Assembly: GCF_001730365.1 (NCBI RefSeq)
Contig: NZ_MIKB01000015.1
Location: 124,001 to 188,000, forward strand
Source: Enterococcus quebecensis
Lineage (GTDB): Bacteria; Bacillota; Bacilli; Lactobacillales; Enterococcaceae
Length of the DNA: 64,000 bases
Direction: 5' to 3'
This document shows positions 40,806-48,652 of this stretch, one piece after another. The notes beneath the pieces are model-generated. The model worked only from the letters and a program-made list of their open reading frames with translations, did not search any database and had not been told where the DNA came from. The stretch's first letter is position 1; every line of letters starts with the position of its first letter. The translations under genes and the position numbers were made by a program.

Positions 40806-43415
40806 CTACATCTCTATTTGATGCTTTGCTTTCAGTTTTTTATTTATTTGCAAATAACAAAAGAAAATAATGAAACAAACCACAGACAATACTGCTCCTA
40901 TGATCAATCCCTCTGGTATAAAGACAAGCTTAACCTTGTGTTTCCCTTGTGGAACTATTAAAGATATAAAAGCATCTTTAAATGGTTTGAGTTTCACTTT
41001 TTCACCATCAACATACGCTGACCAACCCTTATCATACGGAATAGTTGTCCATAGAACATTATTTTGTTCAACATTTACTTCCGCTGTAAGTGCATTTCCA
41101 TTATTTTTAAACTCTACCCCATTTTTTTGTGCAATTTGAATTGTTTCTGCAAATTCTTTGGTATCAAGAAACACTAAATCTGGTTTTAAGAATTTCAAGT
41201 GGTTGCCATTATAAAAACGAATTGAAAAAGTCACTTCGGTTTCTTCTTCATAGTTTCCTATATTGTAATATTGATTTGTACGGCTTATCTGTGTTCCACG
41301 AGTTACTTTATCCACGGTAAATAAAGCTCTCGCATTAAGGTTTTCAGGTCTATATTCTGCAGGTTTTAAAGATAGGTATGCTTGTTTATGCGCCGGGATT
41401 TTAGCTTTCCACGTCAGTTTCATCGCACCTGTTGATGGTTCGTCAGTTGATTTAGAATATGTCACAAATGGCCCCTCTTCTACACTAACAATATTTTCCT
41501 CTTCCACTGATGTAAGATCGTCTATATCATAGTATTCACTGACTCTTCCACTTAATTGCTCAAACAAATTAGTTTGATTTTCAGCTACTCCCTCATTGTA
41601 TATAGTCCGATCTGTCATTACACCTAGTGGAAGTGCATAGTCATTTTCATATAAACTATAGTGCTCACTTTCTCCAACTTTTTTATAGCCAAATTTCATG
41701 GGATTTTCTAAAGATAGATTGTATTTGATCCCAACTAAAGCATCTAACATTAATGTATTATTTGGGTATTGTATTTGTAAGTTGGTTCCCCAAGATCGAA
41801 AACCTAATGAATCCAAATACGCAGCCGAATTACGATTACGAATGGAGGAGAACATTGTTACTCCGCTATATCCATAGGTAAACACATCATTTTTTGATAC
41901 AGGATTCAGATTTTCCATTCGGTAAAAATCATCATTTTCATGTTTTGTTTGATCCACCAGTTTTTTTATTTCCGGATAAGGCCCAGAATACAGATTTCTT
42001 TCTGGATATGTCCAATCTTGTTTTATTCCTTCAATTAGTCCTCTCGTATTTAAACCTAATTCTACAGTGACTGATAGCAGCAATAAAAGGAACAACCATT
42101 TTTTTCCTTGTTTTTTTTGAAAGGCAATATGAATAACGAAATATACGCATAACATAAGTACCGTAATGATGAAGGAACTCATTTTTAGATACTGGGCTCC
42201 ATCTATTCTGGACATCACTATTTTCACAACGCTAAAGACAAAAATCAATCCAATCATGATATTTGAAAGTAATTTAGAATCTTCTATTTTTAATTTTTCC
42301 CATCCATATCCAGCAGTAATCAAAACTAAAAATGAAAAAAGAAAACTATAGCGAAAAGGTAAATTGTTTGGTGTATGCATTCCCATCCAAAATAAATTTA
42401 ATGGTTCGATATAAAAACTAGCAATTAGAAGAAGAAAAAGTGCACCTAAAGATAGCTTAGATCGTTTATTTATTTTCTTTGAAAAAAAGAAAAATAGACA
42501 TAAGATTAATGGAATCAATCCAACATAGATGAACGGTGTCCCTTCATTTCTAGTAGTGTCATAAACGCCAACCATATTTTTTGCGACTAAATCTATTATT
42601 CCCATATTATCTGTTGTAAATCCAGTAATACTTGAAAACGACTCTCCATTGTTTCTTAGGTCAATTAGTGTGGGTAAAACCACAACCATAGATGCTCCAC
42701 CAGCCAGTAGCGAAGTGATTAGATAATGGACAATTTCTTTTACTTTTCCGTTCATAGAAAACCAACGAACAATAAAATAAAAGAAGGAAAATAGACCAAT
42801 CATGAAAGCCATATAAAAATTAGTTATAAAGAGAAAGAAATACGATAAAAATAATAGTAGTGGTCTTCCCTTATCCATTAATCGATTGATTCCCAAAATA
42901 ATCAAAGGCAAATAATACATAGCATCTAACCACATAATCATTTCTGATAAAGCAATACTAAAGCCCATCAACCCATAACAAAGGCTTAAAATAACATATT
43001 GACCTTTTGATAAACGAAAGGTATGTTTTCCATAAAACCAAAAGGATAGTCCAGCCAGTCCTATCTTTAATAAGGTCAAAAAATACAAAGCATCCGGAAT
43101 ATTTTGATTATCAAAAAAGAATACTAAAGGAGTTAAAAATCCACCTAAATAATAAGAGATAAACGAGCAGTAATTTAATCCTAGTGATGCATTCCATGTA
43201 TACAAAATATTTTGTTTTCCATGAAGCATATTATTAAAACTAGCATGAAAGGCAGAAAACTGAGAAAAACTATCACTTGCCATAATACTAATTGAACTAC
43301 CGGGATAAATTCCTTTTTCTGCATAAACAACTGCAAGTATTACTATAGGTATAAAGAAACAAGCGACCATTGATAAACTATTTTCTTTGAAAAAAAGACT
43401 AATTTTTTTATTCAT
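40806..43415 (-). CDS. YfhO-family polytopic membrane protein (GT-C-like, glycosylation of wall polymers)
   Basis: ~869 aa. About twelve or more membrane helices fill residues ~15-450, and an extracellular domain (~470-840) is followed by a last helix (GLIIGAVLSVVCFIIFFCYL). The N-terminal YPGSSISIMASDSFSQFSAF loop, with acidic residues, and the GENESFSS-like loop fit YfhO proteins. YfhO proteins add sugars from lipid carriers to lipoteichoic acid in Bacillus and Listeria. ATG 43415 has AAAAAGGAGC in front; the ATG 60 nt further upstream does not. It is last in the line of genes behind the WxL cluster. Confidence 0.82.
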   Translation of the reverse strand: MNKKISLFFKENSLSMVACFFIPIVILAVVYAEKGIYPGSSISIMASDSFSQFSAFHASFNNMLHGKQNILYTWNASLGLNYCSFISYYLGGFLTPLVFFFDNQNIPDALYFLTLLKIGLAGLSFWFYGKHTFRLSKGQYVILSLCYGLMGFSIALSEMIMWLDAMYYLPLIILGINRLMDKGRPLLLFLSYFFLFITNFYMAFMIGLFSFFYFIVRWFSMNGKVKEIVHYLITSLLAGGASMVVVLPTLIDLRNNGESFSSITGFTTDNMGIIDLVAKNMVGVYDTTRNEGTPFIYVGLIPLILCLFFFFSKKINKRSKLSLGALFLLLIASFYIEPLNLFWMGMHTPNNLPFRYSFLFSFLVLITAGYGWEKLKIEDSKLLSNIMIGLIFVFSVVKIVMSRIDGAQYLKMSSFIITVLMLCVYFVIHIAFQKKQGKKWLFLLLLLSVTVELGLNTRGLIEGIKQDWTYPERNLYSGPYPEIKKLVDQTKHENDDFYRMENLNPVSKNDVFTYGYSGVTMFSSIRNRNSAAYLDSLGFRSWGTNLQIQYPNNTLMLDALVGIKYNLSLENPMKFGYKKVGESEHYSLYENDYALPLGVMTDRTIYNEGVAENQTNLFEQLSGRVSEYYDIDDLTSVEEENIVSVEEGPFVTYSKSTDEPSTGAMKLTWKAKIPAHKQAYLSLKPAEYRPENLNARALFTVDKVTRGTQISRTNQYYNIGNYEEETEVTFSIRFYNGNHLKFLKPDLVFLDTKEFAETIQIAQKNGVEFKNNGNALTAEVNVEQNNVLWTTIPYDKGWSAYVDGEKVKLKPFKDAFISLIVPQGKHKVKLVFIPEGLIIGAVLSVVCFIIFFCYLQINKKLKAKHQIEM

Positions 43416-43458
43416 AAAAGCTCCTTTTTGATAATTCACGAGGTGTTTTTCGTTATTT

Positions 43459-44121
43459 TTAGTTAACAAATCCAAATTTATTTATAGGTGTATAACGTAA
43501 TGCAAGTTTCCCTTCAATTTGATCTTTATTTACTAAACCAAATTTCCGGCTATCTAGTGAGTTATTTCGGTTATCTCCCATAACAAAATAATAATCATCT
43601 GGAATCTTTTCCTTTGCAGATAATTCCATACTAACTAAAGGATCGATGTTCACTTTTATTGTGCCATCAGGCAGCTGTCCTTCTTTTAATGACGAAGGTT
43701 TTTTTTGAATCTGGTGATTGATATACAAATCACCTTTATCCAACCAAATCACATCACCTGGCATACCGATCACTCGTTTTATATACATTTCGTTAGGTTT
43801 ATTCTTGGGTTTTAACGTAACGATTGCATACCGATCGATTTTTTGTGTTTTAAAGATAAGTAGTTTGTCTTTATTTTGTAAGGTAGGCATCATTGATTCT
43901 CCATCCACATAATGTGTACGGATATTAAGTAAAAAAAGTAAACTAAACAAAACCAAAACACCCAACGAAACATTCATTATTTGTTTTTTTCTTCTTTGTT
44001 GCTGTAATTTTAGTTGCTTTTTTTTTTGCTGTTGTGGAGACAATGGTTTACGTGAACGTTTTTTTTCAATCGATTTACTTGAAATATGACGTTCTTTTTT
44101 TTCTGATAATTGATTGATCAC
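43459..44121 (-). CDS. Signal peptidase I, catalytically complete
   Basis: 220-aa type I leader peptidase. A long basic cytoplasmic N-terminus (~48 residues rich in Lys, Arg and Gln) is followed by one membrane helix (VSLGVLVLFSLLFLL). The catalytic Ser76 lies in GESMMPT and the general base Lys115 in YIKRVIGMPGD, and the conserved GDNRNNSLDSR box is present. It cleaves signal peptides on the outer face of the membrane. Placed beside a catalytically dead paralogue and the WxL genes, it may serve the WxL proteins. Confidence 0.92.
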   Translation of the reverse strand: MINQLSEKKERHISSKSIEKKRSRKPLSPQQQKKKQLKLQQQRRKKQIMNVSLGVLVLFSLLFLLNIRTHYVDGESMMPTLQNKDKLLIFKTQKIDRYAIVTLKPKNKPNEMYIKRVIGMPGDVIWLDKGDLYINHQIQKKPSSLKEGQLPDGTIKVNIDPLVSMELSAKEKIPDDYYFVMGDNRNNSLDSRKFGLVNKDQIEGKLALRYTPINKFGFVN

Positions 44122-44145
44122 AAATGACTTTTCCTTTCCTATTTA

Positions 44146-44847
44146 TTAAAATTTTGTGGCTTTATGTAGAGGTAGTAAGCGATAGGTGACAACACCAATA
44201 ATATCTTTCTCATCAACATAGCCATAGTAACGACTATCAGATGAAAAAGGCCGGTTATCCCCTAAAACAAAATACTGTCCTTTGGGAACTCGGCTGTTAT
44301 TTTTCCATATATCCAAACTAAAATCTTCGGTGTACATATAATTTTCTCTTTTAGCGTTTATCAATTCATTTGCTAAAAAACGTTCGGCTACTAATTCATC
44401 ATTTATATATAACTCATCATTTATGTAAGATAGCTTTTCTCCTGGTAATCCAATAATCCGTCTGACAGAGGTTTCTTTTCCTCCTGGTACACGAAAATAA
44501 ACAAGATCAAAACGTTTTATTGGCGAAAGACGATCAACCAATACACGTTCATTATTATTGATGCTATGTGTCATGCCATAACCAGTTACTTTAGTTGTTG
44601 TAAAGGTAAAAAATGATAGTATATAGAATAGGCTAGATACAATTACAAACGTAAATAATAACTCAAAAAGAAAACGCAGCTTTCTTTTTTTCCTCTGTTT
44701 TTTTTGTTTAGAAAGTCCTCTTTTCTTTCCTTGGTTTTTCTTATTTTTAAGCTTTCTTTTAGTTGCGTTATGGGGATGCTTTTTGGGAAATTTACTGTTT
44801 CTTTTTCCGTTATCAGCTACTTTTTTCTTCACTTTAGCATCCCTCAT
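44146..44847 (-). CDS. Signal peptidase I paralogue lacking both catalytic residues
   Basis: 233 aa with the full type I signal-peptidase scaffold: basic N-terminus of ~58 residues, one membrane helix, RRIIGLPGE and GDNRPFSSDSR boxes. The catalytic dyad is gone. The position of Ser in G-x-S-M is Gly91 (GYGMTHS), and the position of the Lys in (Y/F)-(I/V)-K-R is Arg129 (SVRRIIG). It is therefore probably inactive, comparable in principle to S. aureus SpsA beside active SpsB. It may bind substrates or modulate the active enzyme encoded 24 nt downstream. Confidence 0.85.
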   Translation of the reverse strand: MRDAKVKKKVADNGKRNSKFPKKHPHNATKRKLKNKKNQGKKRGLSKQKKQRKKRKLRFLFELLFTFVIVSSLFYILSFFTFTTTKVTGYGMTHSINNNERVLVDRLSPIKRFDLVYFRVPGGKETSVRRIIGLPGEKLSYINDELYINDELVAERFLANELINAKRENYMYTEDFSLDIWKNNSRVPKGQYFVLGDNRPFSSDSRYYGYVDEKDIIGVVTYRLLPLHKATKF

Positions 44848-44873
44848 AACTTGCTCTACTGCCTTTCAATCAT

Positions 44874-45539
44874 TTATTTTTTCTTTGACAATGCTGATTC
44901 ATTGATATGAAAATACTTAAATACTTTCTTTTGCTGTTCTTTTGCTTTATCTAAATCTCGTGTAAATTCGGATAATTTTTCTTCATTACTTAAAAATGAT
45001 GGAGCTTGTGCTGCAAGGTTTACTCCAAGTTGTTTCATATAATCATATTGCTTATTTAATATTTGCTGTCCTTCTAAGGTTAAACGATGATACCCCTTTT
45101 GATTTCCATAACTGGCTAAGCGACTAGACAGTTCCTTGATATTATTGGCTAATTTTTCCTGATTGTCACTATCCTTCGCTTCTTTGAGCTGAATGTCAAT
45201 TTGAGAAATAAAATAATAGCCTTGTACAATCGCATCTGAGTCTCTGCTATTTAATGTATGCTTTTGATAGTAAGAAGCATAGTAGGAACTACCAAAACTC
45301 AGACCGGCGAGCAATATAAAAACAATACTTGCCATCAGTTGTTGTTTTACTTGTTCTTTTTGTTGTCTAATAATTTTGCGTAATTTTTTTCTCTTAAGTT
45401 TATTCTTTGGACGTTTTCGCTTTAACTTTTTTAATTCTTTCTTGGAAAAAATCGAGAATAAAAAGTAAATGAATGAAAAAACACAAAAAAGAATCGCTAA
45501 TGATAGTAGTGCAACAAATATCCAATCTAACGTACTCAT
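44874..45539 (-). CDS. Two-helix membrane protein of the WxL operon, unknown function
   Basis: ~221 aa. Two membrane helices (WIFVALLSLAILFCVFSFIY at ~5-25 and MASIVFILLAGLSFGSSYYA at ~75-95) flank a very basic cytoplasmic loop (KKLKRKRPKNKLKRKKLRK). The C-terminal ~120 residues are probably extracellular and helical. No family is recognised. Same strand, 24-nt gap to the DUF916 gene before it and 26 nt to the inactive signal peptidase after it, so it belongs to this transcript. ATG 45539 has GGGAG in front. Confidence 0.68.
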   Translation of the reverse strand: MSTLDWIFVALLSLAILFCVFSFIYFLFSIFSKKELKKLKRKRPKNKLKRKKLRKIIRQQKEQVKQQLMASIVFILLAGLSFGSSYYASYYQKHTLNSRDSDAIVQGYYFISQIDIQLKEAKDSDNQEKLANNIKELSSRLASYGNQKGYHRLTLEGQQILNKQYDYMKQLGVNLAAQAPSFLSNEEKLSEFTRDLDKAKEQQKKVFKYFHINESALSKKK

Positions 45540-45563
45540 TTTCTCTCCCACACAATCACTTGA

Positions 45564-46622
45564 TTATTTTTTGCTCTTTTTCTTTCCTTTTTTCTTGCTT
45601 TTTTTTGACAGTTTTCGTACAACAAAAAATACGATAACCACTAATACAACAACTCCAATGATCATTCCAACAACGATTTGCCAGTTGATTCCTTGTTCTT
45701 GAATTTGTCCTAAATCTTCGGCATTAAATTTATCTGCCTGCTCATTGGTAATTTTGAAGTCTTTTACCCAACTCCATTTTTTATCACCCGAAGTAACAAC
45801 GATTTTGGCTTTATAATCGCCTGGAATCATCTTCTCTCCTTGCATCGAAACAGGGAAATCGATCATAGAATTTGGCGCCATTCTCATCCCAGCTTTTTTT
45901 GTATCATAGAGAACTTCTTCACTCTTACTCTTCGTTATTTGTGCGTCAACAGTCATATCATTCAAGAAATTAGCTTGTGTGTTTGAAAAATTGATCATGA
46001 TACTATTACGGAAATTTTTCAAATCTGGGTAGACTTTATTTAATGATAAATCTGGTTCGATTGGTGTGTCCGTCTCTTGTAAGACAATTCCGATGATATA
46101 TGCATACTTATTAACGATTGTTCCTTGTGGTTCCTTACTTTTCTTTCCTTCATTTGTAATATCCTGCAATTGAATACCACCTGTAATGATACCGTCATAA
46201 GAAGATTCTGGCATTGTCAGATCAATATCTAATACTGTACTTCCTTTAGCAGGAATAGTGATTTTATCTGGCGCCTTTGCAATAGAGGCTAAATCATATT
46301 TTAGTGATGCATCTTTTTCTAGTTTATTTGGGCCAAATTCAACCACGCCATTGCTGTTCGTTTTAGCACCATTGATTTTCACGCTAACAATATTGTCGCT
46401 TGAAAAATCGTTCGTAAATTTTATTTGTATTTTTTGTTTTTGTCCTGGATTCATCTTTAAGTTAAAATAATTCGAATCATCTATTTGGTTTTCTGGTTTG
46501 ATTACTTCATAAACAAATCCTGTTGCAGCTTTTGAGTCTTCTGCATATGTTGATACTGGTAAAAAGTTAAATAGTCCTATGTATGTGAACAAAAAAAATA
46601 TAAAAATATGCTGTTTTTTCAT
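45564..46622 (-). CDS. WxL-associated DUF916/DUF3324 membrane-anchored protein
   Basis: 352 aa. Signal peptide at 1-27, an N-terminal DUF916 (WxL-interacting peptidoglycan-binding) domain to ~155 (FVYEVIKPENQI...FNLKMNPGQKQKIQIKFTN), then a DUF3324 domain to ~290. One membrane helix (IVVGMIIGVVVLVVIVFFVV) and a Lys-rich cytoplasmic tail follow. This is the standard partner of WxL proteins, proposed to bind peptidoglycan and the WxL domain. A hairpin upstream (46653-46677) probably limits read-through into it. Confidence 0.92.
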   Translation of the reverse strand: MKKQHIFIFFLFTYIGLFNFLPVSTYAEDSKAATGFVYEVIKPENQIDDSNYFNLKMNPGQKQKIQIKFTNDFSSDNIVSVKINGAKTNSNGVVEFGPNKLEKDASLKYDLASIAKAPDKITIPAKGSTVLDIDLTMPESSYDGIITGGIQLQDITNEGKKSKEPQGTIVNKYAYIIGIVLQETDTPIEPDLSLNKVYPDLKNFRNSIMINFSNTQANFLNDMTVDAQITKSKSEEVLYDTKKAGMRMAPNSMIDFPVSMQGEKMIPGDYKAKIVVTSGDKKWSWVKDFKITNEQADKFNAEDLGQIQEQGINWQIVVGMIIGVVVLVVIVFFVVRKLSKKSKKKGKKKSKK

Positions 46623-46652
46623 AAAAATCCTTCTTTCTATTAATAAACAAGG

Positions 46653-46677
46653 TCACCAGTTCATAAAGAACTGGTGA
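46653..46677 (-). terminator. Attenuator hairpin after the 251-aa WxL gene
   Basis: Perfect 10-bp stem TCACCAGTTC/GAACTGGTGA with a 5-nt loop. The tail on the minus strand (CCTTGTTTATT) is weak, so it is more likely an attenuator or mRNA-end stabiliser than a full terminator. Confidence 0.5.
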
Positions 46678-46700
46678 ACTCCTTCGTTTTATTTCTTTAA

Positions 46701-47456
46701 TTATTCAGCTGCTGGTACGTCAGCAATTGTCCAAGTGATATCTGCTGTATAAACACCTTTAGCAATTGTAACACCTGCTGGAATGCTTAATTTAACAGAG
46801 TCTTCTGCTGTTTCGTTAGTACCGAACAATAAGTCAAATTGTCCAAAACCTTTTTTAGGATCTGTGTTTGTAACGAAAGTTTGAGAAGCACCATCTGAAG
46901 TTAATGTTACTGCTCCAGTTGCAGTTCCTACAGGAATCAAATCTTGGTTAGCGTCTTTTTTAGAAGTCAATGTTCTTAAGTTGTTATAAATGATAGAAGC
47001 TTGTTCTAAAACCATACCATTATTTGTAAAAGGTGAAGTCATCGCTGCAGATACAGTATATTTGTGATCTGTTGTTGCACGATAGTCTTGGAAACGAACA
47101 AAGTGTTGCATTTCAATTACTTCATCATTTTCTTTGTTTGTTGTACTGAATTTTTTAGCTTTGTACTCTTTTGCTTTACCGTCATATAGATCAGTGTGCT
47201 TATCAAAATCTAAATCTGTTGCTGCATTGATTTTCATGTCTTTATCTTCAGTATTTGGTGTTGGTTCTGTAATTGTGATGTCTGTATCCGTATCTGGAAC
47301 AGTGATATCACCTGAATCAGAAGTATCTTTATCGAATTCTACTGATCCTTTTGATGCCCATGGGTTTGCTTCCGCTTTTGTTGCTGTTGGTACAGCTAAA
47401 GCTACTCCTAATACTGCTAATAAAGCTGCTCCTGATAATGTGTGTGTGTGTTTCAT
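46701..47456 (-). CDS. Small WxL-domain surface protein (251 aa)
   Basis: Signal peptide (LSGAALLAVLGVALAVPTATKA), an acidic linker of Asp, Thr and Pro (PDTDTDITITEPTPNTEDKD) and a WxL domain to the end. The distal motif is present as YTADITWTIADVP, but the first W-x-L is replaced (KYTVSAAM). WxL proteins attach non-covalently to peptidoglycan and often carry adhesins or interact with host matrix. GC-richer, optimised codon use compared with its neighbours, and a hairpin behind it, suggest high expression. Confidence 0.9.
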   Translation of the reverse strand: MKHTHTLSGAALLAVLGVALAVPTATKAEANPWASKGSVEFDKDTSDSGDITVPDTDTDITITEPTPNTEDKDMKINAATDLDFDKHTDLYDGKAKEYKAKKFSTTNKENDEVIEMQHFVRFQDYRATTDHKYTVSAAMTSPFTNNGMVLEQASIIYNNLRTLTSKKDANQDLIPVGTATGAVTLTSDGASQTFVTNTDPKKGFGQFDLLFGTNETAEDSVKLSIPAGVTIAKGVYTADITWTIADVPAAE

Positions 47457-47487
47457 AATGTGTTTCCTCCTAGTTTGTGTGTGTTAT

Positions 47488-48294
47488 TTATGGTAACTCG
47501 GATAAAATCCAAGTTATCTCAGTTTGATAAGTAACAGGATCAATTTTTGTTTCATTCGGTATTTCAATAGAAATCGCACTATTTTCATGAATAGGCTTAT
47601 TTTCGAATACTTGATCTGTTACTGGGTTACCTTGTTTGTCTACTTTTGGTTTTAGTGTAGAGGCCATACTTTTTGGATTATCTTGTGATGCACCGAAGAC
47701 AATCGCCCATGAACCTTCACCAGTATTTTTCTGAGCTTCCGCCAGATTATACGTATCACCAATGTTTTCGATTTTTATTACATCTTTTTGAACATTTGGG
47801 ACATCGGTATTCGGCCAAGCAGAGCTTGCCCACGATTTATCAAATGAAATTACTGCTCCATTGAGCGTATTATTTAATGTTTCGTTATTTGAAAATTGCG
47901 TTTCTTGTCTCATCTGTAATGTCCAACCACCAGCATTTCCCCGATAATCAGAGATTTGAATAAAACTTCCTCTAGGTGGTGTCTCACCATGAAATAATTG
48001 CGCATTTGCCGAGAAAACCGAACTGTTTTTTCCTTTTTTTATAGAGTTCGCGCTAAAATTCAATGTAGGTACAAAATCGATTCTTAATGCACCTGTTGTT
48101 TTAGGGCTCTCTCCAGGATCTACAGCTACTTCCGGTTGCTCTGGATCATATATGACATGATCGTCACCTGAGCCTTTTTCAAATTGAATTGTCCCTGTTC
48201 CCCTTGTTCCATTTACTTCTTCAGCAAAACTAATCGCTGGAGATAAGCTAACGGTAAGGAAAAGTAGTAATAAAGATTCTATATAACGTTTCAC
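47488..48294 (-). CDS. Small WxL-domain surface protein (268 aa)
   Basis: Signal peptide (SLLLLFLTVSLSPAISFAEE), a short acidic linker (DPEQPEVAVDPGESP) and a WxL domain with both motifs: GGWTLQMRQ and YQTEITWILSELP. It is exported and should bind the wall through the WxL domain. Its start overlaps the stop of the YPSTG-anchored protein gene by 4 nt. Confidence 0.9.
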   Translation of the reverse strand: MKRYIESLLLLFLTVSLSPAISFAEEVNGTRGTGTIQFEKGSGDDHVIYDPEQPEVAVDPGESPKTTGALRIDFVPTLNFSANSIKKGKNSSVFSANAQLFHGETPPRGSFIQISDYRGNAGGWTLQMRQETQFSNNETLNNTLNGAVISFDKSWASSAWPNTDVPNVQKDVIKIENIGDTYNLAEAQKNTGEGSWAIVFGASQDNPKSMASTLKPKVDKQGNPVTDQVFENKPIHENSAISIEIPNETKIDPVTYQTEITWILSELP

Positions 48295-48629
48295 TGACCT
48301 ACATCTCCTTTCTTAGACTTTTTACGTGTCCAAAAAAAGAGAATGATCGCAGCAAGCAACAGGATAAATCCACTTAAGGAAAGACTTTTTTTTACTAGTT
48401 CTCCCGTAGACGGATATCTTCCTTTTGGTTTTTCAACCAATTGAGGATTCTCTTTTTGTTGAGAGCTACTCGGTGACGTAGCGCTATCTTCATCATAAAA
48501 GCTGATAACTCCATTTGTCTGAACTGCTCCGCCATTTTCAGATGCGTAAGCATGTACTGGTACAACTAATGAAATAGCCCAAAAAGCAACAGCAGTGAGA
48601 ACGATAATAAATAGTTTTTTCTTTTTCAT
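48291..48629 (-). CDS. Short wall-anchored protein with variant sorting signal YPSTG
   Basis: 112 aa. Signal peptide (KKLFIIVLTAVAFWAISLVVPVHA), a short extracellular part, then YPSTGE, a hydrophobic helix (LSGFILLLAAIILFFW) and a basic tail (TRKKSKK), i.e. a sortase signal with Tyr in place of Leu of LPxTG. Short LPxTG proteins of this kind are typical members of WxL operons, but their function is unknown. No sortase gene is in the window. Confidence 0.85.
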   Translation of the reverse strand: MKKKKLFIIVLTAVAFWAISLVVPVHAYASENGGAVQTNGVISFYDEDSATSPSSSQQKENPQLVEKPKGRYPSTGELVKKSLSLSGFILLLAAIILFFWTRKKSKKGDVGQ

Positions 48630-48652
48630 AGTTATCTGCTCCCTTTATGCTA

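Noticed and set aside
44146-44847. Annotation as a second active signal peptidase
   Set aside because: Both catalytic positions are substituted (Gly91, Arg129); the nearby Ser95 lies four residues off the nucleophile position.
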